Assembly: GCA_945956935.1 (NCBI GenBank)
Contig: CAMFJD010000010.1
Span: 1-54,757, forward strand
Source of the DNA: an uncultured Bacillota bacterium
GTDB taxonomy: Bacteria > Bacillota_I > Bacilli_A > Culicoidibacterales > ZOR0006
Reading direction: 5' to 3'
Length of the DNA: 54,757 bases
Made by a program: the position numbers and the translations under genes. This document shows, one piece after another, positions 38,823 through 48,373 of the stretch. The notes under the pieces were generated by a model that did no database searches, had not been told where the DNA came from, and saw only the letters and a program-made list of their open reading frames with translations. Numbering within the stretch: position 1 is the first letter of the stretch; every line of letters starts with the position of its first letter.

Positions 38823-39521
38823 TTAAAATGATATATATTGACTCACCATCATTAATATACCTATGTGTATTGGGTAGTACCAGTAAAATAACCACTTTAT
38901 AAATGATGAATACTTTCCGCGTTGGCCATGATAAAAAGCAATAAAAACAAAGGCAATGAGTGAATATATTTGTAATGAATACGGGCTCCATATTCCATAC
39001 ATCATTACTGCCGGACCATAAAAAAGAATGTTTATGCACAAAAACGCTAAAAATTGTCTTATTTTATTGCCTTGGAAATATACAAAACTCACAACTGTCA
39101 ATATTCCGTAAAAACTGTAATCGACCGAAAAGATAACTGTACCAATCAATGCACTAGTTATGAAAATAAATCCATTCACATCTGTCCGTCTCATTCCCGA
39201 CACTAATAACAAGGCAAAGAAGAAGGTTAAAAATATATTGCCATTTGTGAGATATCCCCATTGGTTAGTACATATTGCAATAATCCAGATGACTCCAGTC
39301 ATACCAAAGCCAAACACTGCGAGTCGTTGTAAATATTTCTTACGGTTACTCGTCTTCACGTATCCTTCTGCAACTGTAAAGGCGAATAAAACAAATGCTA
39401 TTCTGCCGATTGCTCTCATCCAAAGTGGCCCTTCAAGAAAATAACCTATGTGATCAATTGTCATTGTTAGTAATGCAATAACTTTTAAACTAAAACTCGT
39501 TAATTGCCATTGATTATTCAT
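38823..39521 (-). CDS. TraX family membrane protein
   Basis: This 232-residue protein has about seven hydrophobic helices and the TraX-type start (LKVIALLTMTIDHIGYFL) and end (YYPIHIGILMMVSQYI). F-plasmid TraX acetylates pilin, but chromosomal copies in Firmicutes have no known target. The start overlaps the coaD stop, indicating co-transcription. Confidence 0.88.
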   Translation of the reverse strand: MNNQWQLTSFSLKVIALLTMTIDHIGYFLEGPLWMRAIGRIAFVLFAFTVAEGYVKTSNRKKYLQRLAVFGFGMTGVIWIIAICTNQWGYLTNGNIFLTFFFALLLVSGMRRTDVNGFIFITSALIGTVIFSVDYSFYGILTVVSFVYFQGNKIRQFLAFLCINILFYGPAVMMYGIWSPYSLQIYSLIAFVFIAFYHGQRGKYSSFIKWLFYWYYPIHIGILMMVSQYISF

Positions 39522-40005
39522 ACTTTGCTTCTACTGCTTCCTTCACATGTTTTGGTACAATTTTACTAATATCCCCTTTAAATGTCGCAATTTCTTTCAC
39601 TACAGTTGAACTTAAAAAAGAATACTCATTACTTGTCATTAAAAAAAATGTTTCTATCTCTGAATCAAGCATTTTATTGGCAGATGCCATCTGCATCTCA
39701 TATTCAAAATCCGTAATTGCTCGTAATCCGCGTATAATTACACTTGCTTGCTTCATTCTTGCTGCATGAACAACAAGTCCATCGTAGTTACTCACCGTTA
39801 CATTTGATAAGTGAGTAACTGCTTTACTAATCAGTGCTTCTCGTTCTTCACGACTAAATAAATAGGTTTTTTTTGGATTATGCAAAATAACAATATGCAC
39901 TTCTCCAAATATTTTAGCTGTGCGTTCAATTATATCTAAATGACCATTTGTAATTGGATCAAAACTCCCCGAATATACTGCTATTTGATTCCCCACATGC
40001 TTCAT
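39514..40005 (-). CDS. coaD: Phosphopantetheine adenylyltransferase
   Basis: This 163-residue nucleotidyltransferase makes dephospho-CoA. Motifs are SGSFDPITNGHLDII (nucleotide-binding with the THGH-type TNGH), RGLRAITDFEYEMQMA and EYSFLSSTVVKEIA. A TTG start four codons earlier is possible, but the ATG fits the family length (about 160) and ribosome-site spacing better. It overlaps traX at its 3' end and follows rsmD by eight bases, the usual Firmicute pairing. Confidence 0.95.
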   Translation of the reverse strand: MKHVGNQIAVYSGSFDPITNGHLDIIERTAKIFGEVHIVILHNPKKTYLFSREEREALISKAVTHLSNVTVSNYDGLVVHAARMKQASVIIRGLRAITDFEYEMQMASANKMLDSEIETFFLMTSNEYSFLSSTVVKEIATFKGDISKIVPKHVKEAVEAKYE

Positions 40006-40013
40006 TTTCTCTA

Positions 40014-40568
40014 TCAATCCTCAAATTCATAAATCTTAATGGTACTAATACTATAGGTACGATTGTATCGACAGACTAGCTTTCCATACTGTTGTTTCAT
40101 ATCTACTTCCGGGCCATGTTCAACAACAATTTGACCATCCTCCGCTAGTAAATTTAATGTAAGAATTTCTTCAACAATTTTTTCTAAATAATCATTTTTA
40201 TACGGTGGATCAAGATAAATCAACCGAAATTGCAATCCTTTCCGACTGACATGTTTCAACGCTTGTTGATAATCTATTTTGTGAATTTCACTATATGTCT
40301 CTAATCGTAATTGTTTCGCATTTTCTTTAATTGTTTGTATCGCTTTAAAATCACGATCACAAAAAATGGCATGATCAATGCCACGGCTAAGACCCTCAAA
40401 TGATAATGCGCCACTACCCGCAAACAAATCAAGCGAGTTTCCTCCATCAAAATATTGTCCTAATGCATTAAATAAAGCCTCTCGAACTTTATCAGTACTT
40501 GGGCGTGTATTCATACCCTTCACCGCTTCAAATCGCAATCCACGACGATCTCCTGCAATAATTCGCAT
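40014..40568 (-). CDS. rsmD: 16S rRNA (guanine-966 N2) methyltransferase RsmD
   Basis: This 184-residue SAM-dependent methyltransferase has MRIIAGDRRGLRFEA, the SAM loop LDLFAGSGALSFEGLSRG and catalytic LDPPYKND. It lies between ylbF and coaD as in Bacillus (ylbF-ylbG-ylbH-ylbI), but ylbG is missing. The start follows GAAGG. Confidence 0.95.
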   Translation of the reverse strand: MRIIAGDRRGLRFEAVKGMNTRPSTDKVREALFNALGQYFDGGNSLDLFAGSGALSFEGLSRGIDHAIFCDRDFKAIQTIKENAKQLRLETYSEIHKIDYQQALKHVSRKGLQFRLIYLDPPYKNDYLEKIVEEILTLNLLAEDGQIVVEHGPEVDMKQQYGKLVCRYNRTYSISTIKIYEFED

Positions 40569-40608
40569 TCTTTTGCCTTCTTTCTTTCTGATATCTCACT
40601 TTTATTTC

Positions 40609-41037
40609 TTATGAACTGCATTTACAACCAGATCCACATGATTTTTTAGTCGTAACAGTCGCACCAAAATAATCAGACGGGACAATAATATGCTTTGAAA
40701 TCGCTGTCCCTAAGCGAATGCTCAATTGATTTAACAACGCTTGTACTGACTTATGACTCTGTTTATATTTCTGTACTAAAGGCTCTTGATCAAGTGATTT
40801 TTTCGCTTGTGCTAATTCACGCCGATACGTTGCATAATCTGGGTGATATTTCCCAAAACGTTGGGCCTCTTCAAAATTACTTTTCGCCTGTTCAAAGTCA
40901 AGAATCAATTTCTGTATTTTCTCATCATTTTCCATCAAATTTTGTGTTTGTTGTAAAAGTTGATAATTCTCATTTTGTTGCAATACCGCTAAAAAAACCA
41001 TCATTTTTTGGTTGAGTTCTTGCTCAAATCCAATCAT
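40609..41037 (-). CDS. ylbF: YlbF family protein with Cys-rich tail
   Basis: This 142-residue, mostly helical protein matches the YlbF/YmcA family (LNQKMMVFLAVLQQNENYQ; PDYATYRRELAQAKKSLDQ). In Bacillus, YlbF acts with YmcA and YaaT to support RNase Y and binds a [4Fe-4S] cluster. The C-terminus here carries CGSGCKCSS, a plausible cluster-binding tail. The ATG overlaps the ftsW stop by one base (TAATG). Confidence 0.87.
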   Translation of the reverse strand: MIGFEQELNQKMMVFLAVLQQNENYQLLQQTQNLMENDEKIQKLILDFEQAKSNFEEAQRFGKYHPDYATYRRELAQAKKSLDQEPLVQKYKQSHKSVQALLNQLSIRLGTAISKHIIVPSDYFGATVTTKKSCGSGCKCSS

Positions 41038-42332
41038 TAACGACTGACCTCCCCTATCTTTGCTTTCTCTTGTTTATTCGTTCTAACGGCAATACCTTGC
41101 ACAATTCCTAATAAAATAACCATAAATAAAATAGATGTTCCACCATAACTTAACAGTGGTGCCGTTAAACCTTTCATAGGTAGTAAACCACTAATACCTG
41201 CGGCATTCCAGAAAATTTGCACTAAAAATAATGTCATTAAACCAAGAATAGTCAATTTCGCTTGCTTATCTTCAGAACGCATAGCAATTTTAAACGATTG
41301 ACTAATAATAATATAAAATCCAATTAGTACAAGTCCTATTCCAAACAAACCAAACTCTTCCGCAATATTAGCTAAAATAAAATCGGTATGTCCTTCTGGC
41401 AAAAACCCTTGTTTTTGCGACCCTTTTCCAAGGCCTGCTCCTGTAACACCACCTTTAGCTATTGCGATATATGAGTTTGCTAATTGATATCCATCACCTT
41501 CATAATCAGCAAAAGGATCAAGCCATGCCCTGAATCGTACAGCAATATGACTATCTTCTCCTACAAATTTTATCACTGGTTCAGCAATAACATCTTTCAT
41601 AAATAAAACTGCACAACCTAGAATCAAAGCTACTGCTATAAGCGTTCGGACTTTTTTACTACGGACAAACATTGCTACAGATAGTACTAAGAATACTAAT
41701 AACATAATAATAATTGATCCATTATCAGGTTCTAAATATAAGAGAATAATCATCAATAAACTAACTCCTAATGGAACACCCCAACTCATCAAAATTCTAC
41801 GCCAAAAACCTCTATCCTTTTGGATACGTCGCCTTGCTTTCGGGTGAATACTCGCTGAAAACAACAACTTACCATCATAGTAACAACTTTTTTCATATTT
41901 CACAAACCAGTAAGCTAGAAATAGAACATAAATAATCTTCCCAAGCTCTGATGGCTGAAAATCAACTGGACCTAAATTAATCCAACGACTTGCACCTAAA
42001 CGTGCTTCAGTAAATAGAACAATCACTAATGTTACAATTGAAAACATTAGTGCTAATATAATCATCGGTTTAGAAAGGTACTTCTTGTATGGTACACATA
42101 TCAAAAACACATGGGCTCCTAAGCCAACTAGCAATCCAATCATTTGCATCACTATATACCTTGTCTGACTTTCACCATTATAATATGCTGTATAAATACT
42201 TGAACTATAAATAGCCATAATCCCAAATAGAACAATTGCAATCATCACACCAAATAATATACCATTCATATTATGAAAGTAATTAAAACGATTGATACTT
42301 ATGTGTGTTTTCTCTTTTTTTAACTTCATCAT
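41037..42332 (-). CDS. ftsW: FtsW/RodA-type lipid II polymerase
   Basis: This 431-residue SEDS glycosyltransferase polymerises peptidoglycan. It has about ten membrane segments and family motifs: LGASRWINLGPVDFQPSELG, LEPDNGSIII, GFLPEGHTDFILANIAEEFG and KGLTAPLLSYGGTSILF. FtsW is preferred over RodA from the neighbours, although the sequence alone cannot fully separate them. The start is behind AAAGGAGG and is divergent from def. Confidence 0.9.
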   Translation of the reverse strand: MMKLKKEKTHISINRFNYFHNMNGILFGVMIAIVLFGIMAIYSSSIYTAYYNGESQTRYIVMQMIGLLVGLGAHVFLICVPYKKYLSKPMIILALMFSIVTLVIVLFTEARLGASRWINLGPVDFQPSELGKIIYVLFLAYWFVKYEKSCYYDGKLLFSASIHPKARRRIQKDRGFWRRILMSWGVPLGVSLLMIILLYLEPDNGSIIIMLLVFLVLSVAMFVRSKKVRTLIAVALILGCAVLFMKDVIAEPVIKFVGEDSHIAVRFRAWLDPFADYEGDGYQLANSYIAIAKGGVTGAGLGKGSQKQGFLPEGHTDFILANIAEEFGLFGIGLVLIGFYIIISQSFKIAMRSEDKQAKLTILGLMTLFLVQIFWNAAGISGLLPMKGLTAPLLSYGGTSILFMVILLGIVQGIAVRTNKQEKAKIGEVSR

Positions 42333-42566
42333 TATCCTCCTTTATACCCAAGTACCCTACTTATATGTGTCGCTTAACACATGATTTTTTTACAGTTTGT
42401 CAAAGGTAATTATATCATATTTTTTTCAAGTTTTGAACAAACAAGCCTACTCCTTATTTGATTCTATTTGTTTTTTATTACATAACCAATGGTTGTTTCC
42501 TTCTTCATAAATTATCATCTTTTTTAGATGCTTTTTTCTTTTCAAACAAGCAAAAAAAACGTATAC

Positions 42567-42596
42567 TTGATAAAGGATTTATAAAGTTTTTATAGA
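42567..42596 (+). promoter_or_regulatory. def promoter
   Basis: TTGATA (42567-42572), then 18 bp to TATAGA (42591-42596), 16 bp before the ATG. The rest of 42333-42566 is AT-rich and without recognisable genes. Confidence 0.5.
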
Positions 42597-42612
42597 TTGA
42601 AAGGAAGTTTTT

Positions 42613-43161
42613 ATGTTAACAATGATTGATATTATTGATGATCGTAACCCTCACTTACGCGAAAAGAGTGCAGAATTGACATTTCCGCTCACAGACGAGC
42701 AAAAAAATATTGCCGAGGAAATGTTAACATATTTAAAAAATAGCCAAGATGATACATTGGCCGAAAAATATGGACTTCGTCCTGGTGTTGGATTAGCCGC
42801 ACCACAGATCGATCGCTTATGGCGTATGATTGCTATCCATACGATTGACGAACAAGAAAAAGAACACAGTTTCGTACTAGTAAATCCCAAAATTGTTAGT
42901 CATTCAGAAGAAAAAACATATTTAGCAGATGGTGAAGGATGCCTATCTGTTAATTATGACGTCGATGGTATTACTCCACGCTATGCACGAATTACTGTCG
43001 AAGCATTCAACTTGGCAGGCGAAAAACTTGTTTTACGATTCCGTGATTTCATGGCAATTGTTTTACAACATGAAATTGACCACTTAGATGGTGTTCTATT
43101 TTACGATCACATCAATCCTAAGATGGAAGCTATGGTACGCGCAAAAGCTCGGGCATTATAA
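42613..43161 (+). CDS. def: Peptide deformylase
   Basis: This 182-residue metalloenzyme removes the formyl group from nascent proteins. Motif 1 GVGLAAPQ (58-65), motif 2 EGCLSV with metal ligand C110, motif 3 QHEIDHLDG with H153, E154 and H157. All ligands are present, so it should be active. Length and the insertion between motifs fit the Gram-positive type 2 group. The ATG follows AAAGGAAG. Confidence 0.97.
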   Translation: MLTMIDIIDDRNPHLREKSAELTFPLTDEQKNIAEEMLTYLKNSQDDTLAEKYGLRPGVGLAAPQIDRLWRMIAIHTIDEQEKEHSFVLVNPKIVSHSEEKTYLADGEGCLSVNYDVDGITPRYARITVEAFNLAGEKLVLRFRDFMAIVLQHEIDHLDGVLFYDHINPKMEAMVRAKARAL

Positions 43162-43170
43162 AAACACAGC

Positions 43171-43216
43171 AAAGAAGGATTGATTCACTGTATTGAACAG
43201 GAATCAATCCTTCTTT
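43171..43216. terminator. def terminator
   Basis: AAAGAAGGATTGATTC/GAATCAATCCTTCTTT perfect 16-bp stem with a 14-nt loop and a T-rich 3' side, between convergent genes. Confidence 0.88.
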
Positions 43217-43276
43217 GTTTGTTTGAAAATAAATATTAATCCAGTTATGAGATCAAACACTATTTTCGTTATTTTT

Positions 43277-43906
43277 TCATCGTTCATAAATCGCAAGAAC
43301 TTGGTTTAACAACCCATTTTCATCGTCTGCACCTAACTCAATAGCATAAGCTTGATTCTCGATTTTCACGTACCCATGTAGGACAAAGTTGCTTCCACGT
43401 CCTTCATTCACATACGGACCATCCCACGAAATTTGTTCACTCACTTGATTAAATCCGTTTTCAAAATCAATTCCCACTTTAATTGGTATTATTTGACCTG
43501 GATAAACCCAGTAACCAATAATTGTTTCAGTTTGACTATCAATAACATATGTCAAATCCGTGTACTCATAGGTATATGCATTGACAACATCATTTTTCTT
43601 ATTTGGACTACCTAAAATTTTTTCAAGTTGCCCAACAGTCATACCTATGACTGGTTCGATATCGAGCACTTCTGTTTCAATCGATTCCAGTTGCTCATTA
43701 ATTTCTAAGTCTACTTCCGACAAATCACCATTTTGATTGACTTCACTATTTTCATCAAAATTAGTAGGTGCCACGTTGATTTGTTCTTGTACTTCTGTTT
43801 TTTCATACTTTATTTTTATAGATATTAGTAAAAACAAACTGCTCGCTATTAAACAGATACTCACCCCAAAAAGCAATTTTACAAGTAATCGTCGATTAGT
43901 TAACAT
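43277..43906 (-). CDS. Membrane-anchored protein, possible CAP-associated-type domain
   Basis: This 209-residue protein has an N-terminal membrane helix (about 9-32), an acidic linker and an extracellular domain starting near VIGMTVGQLEKILGSPNKK. That segment resembles the CAP-associated or SmpA-like GMT..QLxxxLGxP motif. I am not sure of the family. The ATG overlaps the end of plsC, and a GTG four codons earlier is possible. It is probably the last gene of the thyA-dfrA-plsC operon. Confidence 0.6.
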   Translation of the reverse strand: MLTNRRLLVKLLFGVSICLIASSLFLLISIKIKYEKTEVQEQINVAPTNFDENSEVNQNGDLSEVDLEINEQLESIETEVLDIEPVIGMTVGQLEKILGSPNKKNDVVNAYTYEYTDLTYVIDSQTETIIGYWVYPGQIIPIKVGIDFENGFNQVSEQISWDGPYVNEGRGSNFVLHGYVKIENQAYAIELGADDENGLLNQVLAIYER

Positions 43907-44606
43907 GTGTGAAACCACTCACCACTTGTTCATATGTTTTAGCCGCAAGCTGATTTCTTGTTTCTTGTTCATAAACTTCAGGTGTAATTACTGGGTGAAT
44001 TGTTACATATATTTGTGTTTTCTTAGGAAAATTCTTTGTCACTTTGTAGCTATTCTCAATAGTAATTGGGACAACTGGTGCTTTAGCATTCGTTGCCAAT
44101 GAAAAACTTCCACCTTTAAAAGGTGCAACATCATGACTCAAACTTCTTGTTCCCTCCGGAAAAATAACCATTGGAAGTCCCGATTTAACCTGTTCAACAC
44201 CGGTTTCATTTATCAATTTAATTGAACCACGAACGTCCTCACGATTGATAAAAATACATTTCATTGTTGTCATCCACGCACCAATAAATGGTAATTTTAC
44301 TACCTCATCTTTGGCAACAAAAGCAATTCCAGTCGGAATAGCTTCACACAATGCTAAAATATCCATCATACTTGCATGATTTGCTATGACAACAAAGCTA
44401 TCATGTGGCAAATTTTCACGACCTGTCACATGAATTTTCGCACGTAATAAACGGTTAATTACCATTAACCAAAAACGTGCAGTCATATTTCTTTGTTGTT
44501 GTGAGAACATGTTTCCACGTAGTACATATGCTGTAATCCATAAGCCTCCAATAAGCATGATAAAACCTACTAAGCATGCGAAAATAAATAATCCAATAAA
44601 TTCCAT
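43896..44606 (-). CDS. plsC: 1-acyl-sn-glycerol-3-phosphate acyltransferase
   Basis: This 236-residue membrane-bound enzyme makes phosphatidic acid. It has an N-terminal helix (3-28), motif I NHASMMD (76-82, HX4D) and motif III FPEGTRS, and ends in a cytoplasmic tail. It shares one base with the end of dfrA (TAATG) and is followed by an overlapping unknown gene. Confidence 0.95.
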   Translation of the reverse strand: MEFIGLFIFACLVGFIMLIGGLWITAYVLRGNMFSQQQRNMTARFWLMVINRLLRAKIHVTGRENLPHDSFVVIANHASMMDILALCEAIPTGIAFVAKDEVVKLPFIGAWMTTMKCIFINREDVRGSIKLINETGVEQVKSGLPMVIFPEGTRSLSHDVAPFKGGSFSLATNAKAPVVPITIENSYKVTKNFPKKTQIYVTIHPVITPEVYEQETRNQLAAKTYEQVVSGFTHVN

Positions 44607-45085
44607 TATATTAATTCCTTTCTTTCATACACTTCAAAGCTAACTTCGCTACCAACTTCAATGCTAATCCGTTCAAATATTTCTTCATCAAAAACTGGAA
44701 ACCATGTGTCTACTTTATGCACACCGGGGATTTTCGTGATATATAAACGATTTGCATATGGTAATGCATATGTATAAATACAACTTCCTCCCGCAACAAA
44801 TAACCACTCTTCACTTTGTGAATATGATTGTAATGTGGCCTTGACATCAGCTGTGACATTCACTCCTACTTCGTGAACAGCTCTGTTTCTCGTTGCAACA
44901 ATTGTTGTACGATTCGGTAGTGGCTTTATTGGTAATGTTTCATATGTATCATATCCCATCAATAGTGTTTTACCTACTGTTTTCGCTTTAAAATATTGTA
45001 AATCTTCCCTGAAGTGCCACGGTAAGGATTGCTTCAAACCAATTCCACGTGCCTCATCATATGCAACAATAATGGCAACTGGCAT
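44606..45085 (-). CDS. dfrA: Dihydrofolate reductase
   Basis: This 159-residue enzyme reduces dihydrofolate. The folate pocket has IGLKQSLPWHFREDLQYFK with the catalytic acidic residue. NADPH-site residues are in LLMGYDTYETL, and VAGGSCIYTYALPYA is typical. The ATG is chosen over a GTG three codons upstream because AGGTGAG is better placed. It begins one base after the thyA stop; the two enzymes regenerate each other's folate product. Confidence 0.95.
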   Translation of the reverse strand: MPVAIIVAYDEARGIGLKQSLPWHFREDLQYFKAKTVGKTLLMGYDTYETLPIKPLPNRTTIVATRNRAVHEVGVNVTADVKATLQSYSQSEEWLFVAGGSCIYTYALPYANRLYITKIPGVHKVDTWFPVFDEEIFERISIEVGSEVSFEVYERKELI

Positions 45086-45086
45086 A

Positions 45087-45884
45087 TTAAACACTCACCT
45101 TTCCAGCGATATGTGGGTGTGATTCATAGTGAAGTAACTCAATATCTTCAAATGTAAAATCTTCAATATTAGTAATTAATTGATTTAACTTCAACATTGG
45201 TAACTTCTTAACTTCACGAGTTAGTTGTAACTGTACTTGTTCAATATGATTATTGTAAATATGTGCATCACCTAAAGTGTGAATAAACTCACCTACTTCT
45301 AAATCGCACACCTGTGCTAACAAATGTGTCAGCAAAGCATATGATGCAATATTAAATGGAACACCTAAAAAAATATCTGCTGAGCGCTGATAAAGTTGAC
45401 AAGACAACTTTTTGTCTGCACTTACATAAAATTGCACGAATGCATGACATGGTGGAAGTGCCATTTGATCAATTGCACCAACATTCCAAGCACTCAAAAT
45501 TAATCGTCTTGAATTTGGATTGTTTTTTAAATCGCAAATCAATTGTGCAAGCTGATCATATGTCTTACCATCTTCACCTTGCCAACGTCTCCACTGTGCA
45601 CCATAAACTGGTCCAAGCTCTCCTTGCTCATCTGCCCATTCATTCCAGATACGAACGCCATTCTCTTGTAAATAAGCAATATTTGTATCTCCTTTAATAA
45701 ACCATAACAACTCATGTACAACAGATTTCCAATGCACTTTTTTTGTTGTTACGATTGGAAACCCGTGCTGTAAATTGTATCGCGACTGTGTACCAAACGT
45801 ACTAATTGTACCCGTTCCTGTGCGGTCACCTTTTTGTTCTCCTGTCTGTAATACATGCTCACATAAAGCTAAATATTGTTTCAT
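45087..45884 (-). CDS. thyA: Thymidylate synthase
   Basis: This 265-residue enzyme methylates dUMP to dTMP. The nucleophile is Cys146 in [13 protein letters not shown]. Other family signatures are [30 protein letters not shown] and [21 protein letters not shown]. The length matches the 264-residue ThyA form. The ATG follows GAGGAGG. First gene of the thyA-dfrA-plsC run. Confidence 0.97.
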   Translation of the reverse strand: MKQYLALCEHVLQTGEQKGDRTGTGTISTFGTQSRYNLQHGFPIVTTKKVHWKSVVHELLWFIKGDTNIAYLQENGVRIWNEWADEQGELGPVYGAQWRRWQGEDGKTYDQLAQLICDLKNNPNSRRLILSAWNVGAIDQMALPPCHAFVQFYVSADKKLSCQLYQRSADIFLGVPFNIASYALLTHLLAQVCDLEVGEFIHTLGDAHIYNNHIEQVQLQLTREVKKLPMLKLNQLITNIEDFTFEDIELLHYESHPHIAGKVSV

Positions 45885-46032
45885 TGTACTAACTTCCTCC
45901 TCATTTTTTGTATCAGATATTCTATTTAACTAATGCCATAGTATACTATAGTATTTAATAGCTATTATAACACTTGCATAAAAAAAACGCTTCCTTACAC
46001 TTGAAATGCAAGAATGCATTTTTCACGATACA

Positions 46033-46203
46033 CTACTTTCGCCAATTCCATAGAATAATTAATGCCAGTACGCATAACAATGCAATGACACCCGCATATT
46101 CAAAAACAAAAGCGAACACCCCAAATAATAGTCGTACCATAACGAGTAATACGCTCACAATAAGTACAATAATCAGAATGGTCAACCATGTTGAACGCTC
46201 CAT
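46033..46203 (-). CDS. Small membrane protein
   Basis: This 56-residue protein is two long hydrophobic helices ending in NWRK. The start MERSTWLT was chosen because GGAGG lies seven bases upstream; the frame remains open further. I do not recognise a family. A weak hairpin (AAATGCA/TGCATTT) lies after the stop. Confidence 0.65.
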   Translation of the reverse strand: MERSTWLTILIIVLIVSVLLVMVRLLFGVFAFVFEYAGVIALLCVLALIILWNWRK

Positions 46204-46292
46204 ACGAATTCCTCCATAGTTCAATAAATACTATCATTATAACATTTTAACGTTCACTAGTGAAGATGATTCAGTACATGACATCAGAAAAT

Positions 46293-47171
46293 TCATCCAA
46301 TTGGTGTAATATAGCCATCTTCATACACAAAATATTGAATTTGCGGGGTACGAATTGATGATGGTAGCCCAAGCACGTGCACACTACCATCTCTATCTAC
46401 CTTTGCTGGATACAATGTATCAAAAATAAACACTCCTACAATACTTCCATGATCCGATAAGTGAGGTATTTTAATTTTCGAAAGCTTCATTTGTTTTTTC
46501 AATAATTGACGATCATCTAACAATGCATATTTATCAATATGATGACTATTACTTTTATTTAACTGATGAAATTTCAATTTATTTGCTGATTTATTTTTCG
46601 CTATAGGATCATCATGTGTATCATCGCTCAGCTGTGCATCGTCATGACTCGTTTCTACTTTCGGTTTTTCAGGATGAACCTCATCAAAATGAGGAATATG
46701 CTCCTCCACACCAATATGTAAAGTGTGATTAACAGCAACTTCTGTTTGTAAATCCCCACTAATTATCCCAAGTGCCTGTAACGTAATCAGAAAATCACCT
46801 ACTTCATTTGGTGCCTGCATTTGAATGTGATATGAGTCATATCCTGATTGAAAAGTATATATTGTATCATTAACGATAGCATAGGCTATATCTACTGATG
46901 TAGGGAGTGCTACTTGTAAAATAATTCCTATACTATTCCCAGGCAATACGTGTTCTTTTAGTGGACTAAATTTCTGAATATATTCATGTGTATTTTGCTG
47001 AGTTTCAACAATTCGTTCACTTGCTAGCGTTTGGAATGTTGGCCCACATACATTAACAAATAGCGCAGATGTAACAACTATTGCACCAAACCATATCGCA
47101 AACTTGTTACGTTTATTGTCATCGTACGTTTCAAAATCCCAAACAAATTCAACTTCTAATTCCTCATTCAT
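46293..47171 (-). CDS. Single-pass membrane protein of unknown function
   Basis: This 292-residue protein has a cytoplasmic acidic N-terminus (MNEELEVEFVWDFETYDDN), one membrane helix (about 24-45), an extracellular beta-rich region (about 75-155), a low-complexity His/Asp/Lys linker (about 155-215) and a C-terminal segment with SIVGVFIFDTLYPAKVDRDG. I do not recognise a family. AGGGAG precedes the ATG. A cre-like motif lies about 65 bp upstream. Confidence 0.6.
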   Translation of the reverse strand: MNEELEVEFVWDFETYDDNKRNKFAIWFGAIVVTSALFVNVCGPTFQTLASERIVETQQNTHEYIQKFSPLKEHVLPGNSIGIILQVALPTSVDIAYAIVNDTIYTFQSGYDSYHIQMQAPNEVGDFLITLQALGIISGDLQTEVAVNHTLHIGVEEHIPHFDEVHPEKPKVETSHDDAQLSDDTHDDPIAKNKSANKLKFHQLNKSNSHHIDKYALLDDRQLLKKQMKLSKIKIPHLSDHGSIVGVFIFDTLYPAKVDRDGSVHVLGLPSSIRTPQIQYFVYEDGYITPIG

Positions 47172-47235
47172 ACATTATTCTCCCTATATACCCATTCTTA
47201 TTTTTATTATAAATAATCCCTATTTAAAAAGAAAG

Positions 47236-47249
47236 TGTAAGCGTTTTTA
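47236..47249. promoter_or_regulatory. cre-like (CcpA) motif
   Basis: TGTAAGCGTTTTTA matches the cre consensus TGWAARCGYTWNCW at all but one fixed position. It lies in the divergent gap between the 292-residue membrane protein gene and the hydrolase gene. Confidence 0.4.
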
Positions 47250-47411
47250 TTTTGTGTTTTTTTCAGATTATGTTTGTATGCGAGCTCTCCTATCAATGAA
47301 AATAAGCACATATCTTCATCATATTTGTAGCTTTACTCTATAAACTATGCTACAATTTTATCTGTTTAGTTTGAAATGTAAAATACTTTCATCTTTAGAA
47401 GGAGTCTCTCT

Positions 47412-48354
47412 ATGAAACAAAAAAAAAGTGCATACATTGCGTTCTATTTTTTCAATATTACTTATTTTATTCTTCATCATTATCTTAGTTGTAAGCTTTA
47501 TTTTACAAAATCAAGTCTTATATCCAAAAGCTGCTCCTATCCCTGAGATCCCTCTTGCTTTTAGCGAACGTGTATCAACTACATTAAATGAAAAAACACA
47601 TGATTATAAGTTATTTAACGTAAAGGCGATTGATGGATATATGCTTGAAGCTGCATATTTACCAGCTGATAAACCAAGTAATGATTACGTCGTCCTTGTT
47701 CATGGCATCACTAAAAACATGTTTGCATCGCTTAAATTTTATCCAATTTATCATGACCTTGACTATAATGTAATTATTTATAGTCAACGCAACCATGGTA
47801 ATAACACTCCTACATTTACTACATATGGTGTACAAGAAAAGTTCGATTTACACGCTGTGGTTGAATCCATTGAACAGCAATTTGGTGAAATTCATACGCT
47901 CGGTATTCATGGTGTTTCAATGGGTGCTGCAACCGCATTACAGTATGCCGCTTTACCTAACTCAACTGCCAATTTCATTATCAGTGACTGTGCATACTCA
48001 TCGGCGGTCGATGAATTCCAATACAGACTTGAAGTTGAATATCCAAGCTTAAGTTGGTTCCCATTTGTCCAAACAACTCGTGTCTTAACACAGCTCACCC
48101 ATCAATTTAATTATGATGAAGCAAACCCACTTGCTACTATTCATACGGTTTCTGTGCCAATATTCTTCATTCACGGATTGAGTGACGACTATATCTTACC
48201 TGAAATGTCACAACAACTCTATAATGCTAAAACAGATGGATTCCGTGACATTTGGTTTGTTGAACATGCAAATCATGATGATGCACTTGAAACTGCGCCT
48301 AACGAATATGAGAAAAAAATACAAGAATTTTTAAACACCATAAAAAACGAGTGA
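47412..48354 (+). pseudogene. Alpha/beta hydrolase with out-of-frame start (A9 run)
   Basis: The start with a good ribosome site (AGAAGGAG before ATG 47412) runs into nine A (47419-47427) and ends after 44 codons. With eight A the frame would join the long frame (47428-48354, 308 codons if its GTG is used). That frame holds a membrane anchor (RSIFSILLILFFIIILVVSF) and an alpha/beta hydrolase fold: VLVHGITKN, nucleophile elbow GIHGVSMGAAT, later DDYILPEM and the final His in EHANHDDAL. It may be phase variable, slippage-rescued, started weakly at the GTG, or damaged. Confidence 0.75.
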
Positions 48355-48371
48355 TTTCTCACTCGTTTTTT
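48342..48371. terminator. Bidirectional terminator
   Basis: AAAAAACGAGTGA/TCACTCGTTTTTT stem with a 2-4 nt loop between the convergent hydrolase and adhesin genes. It includes the hydrolase stop codon. Confidence 0.9.
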
Positions 48372-48373
48372 AG

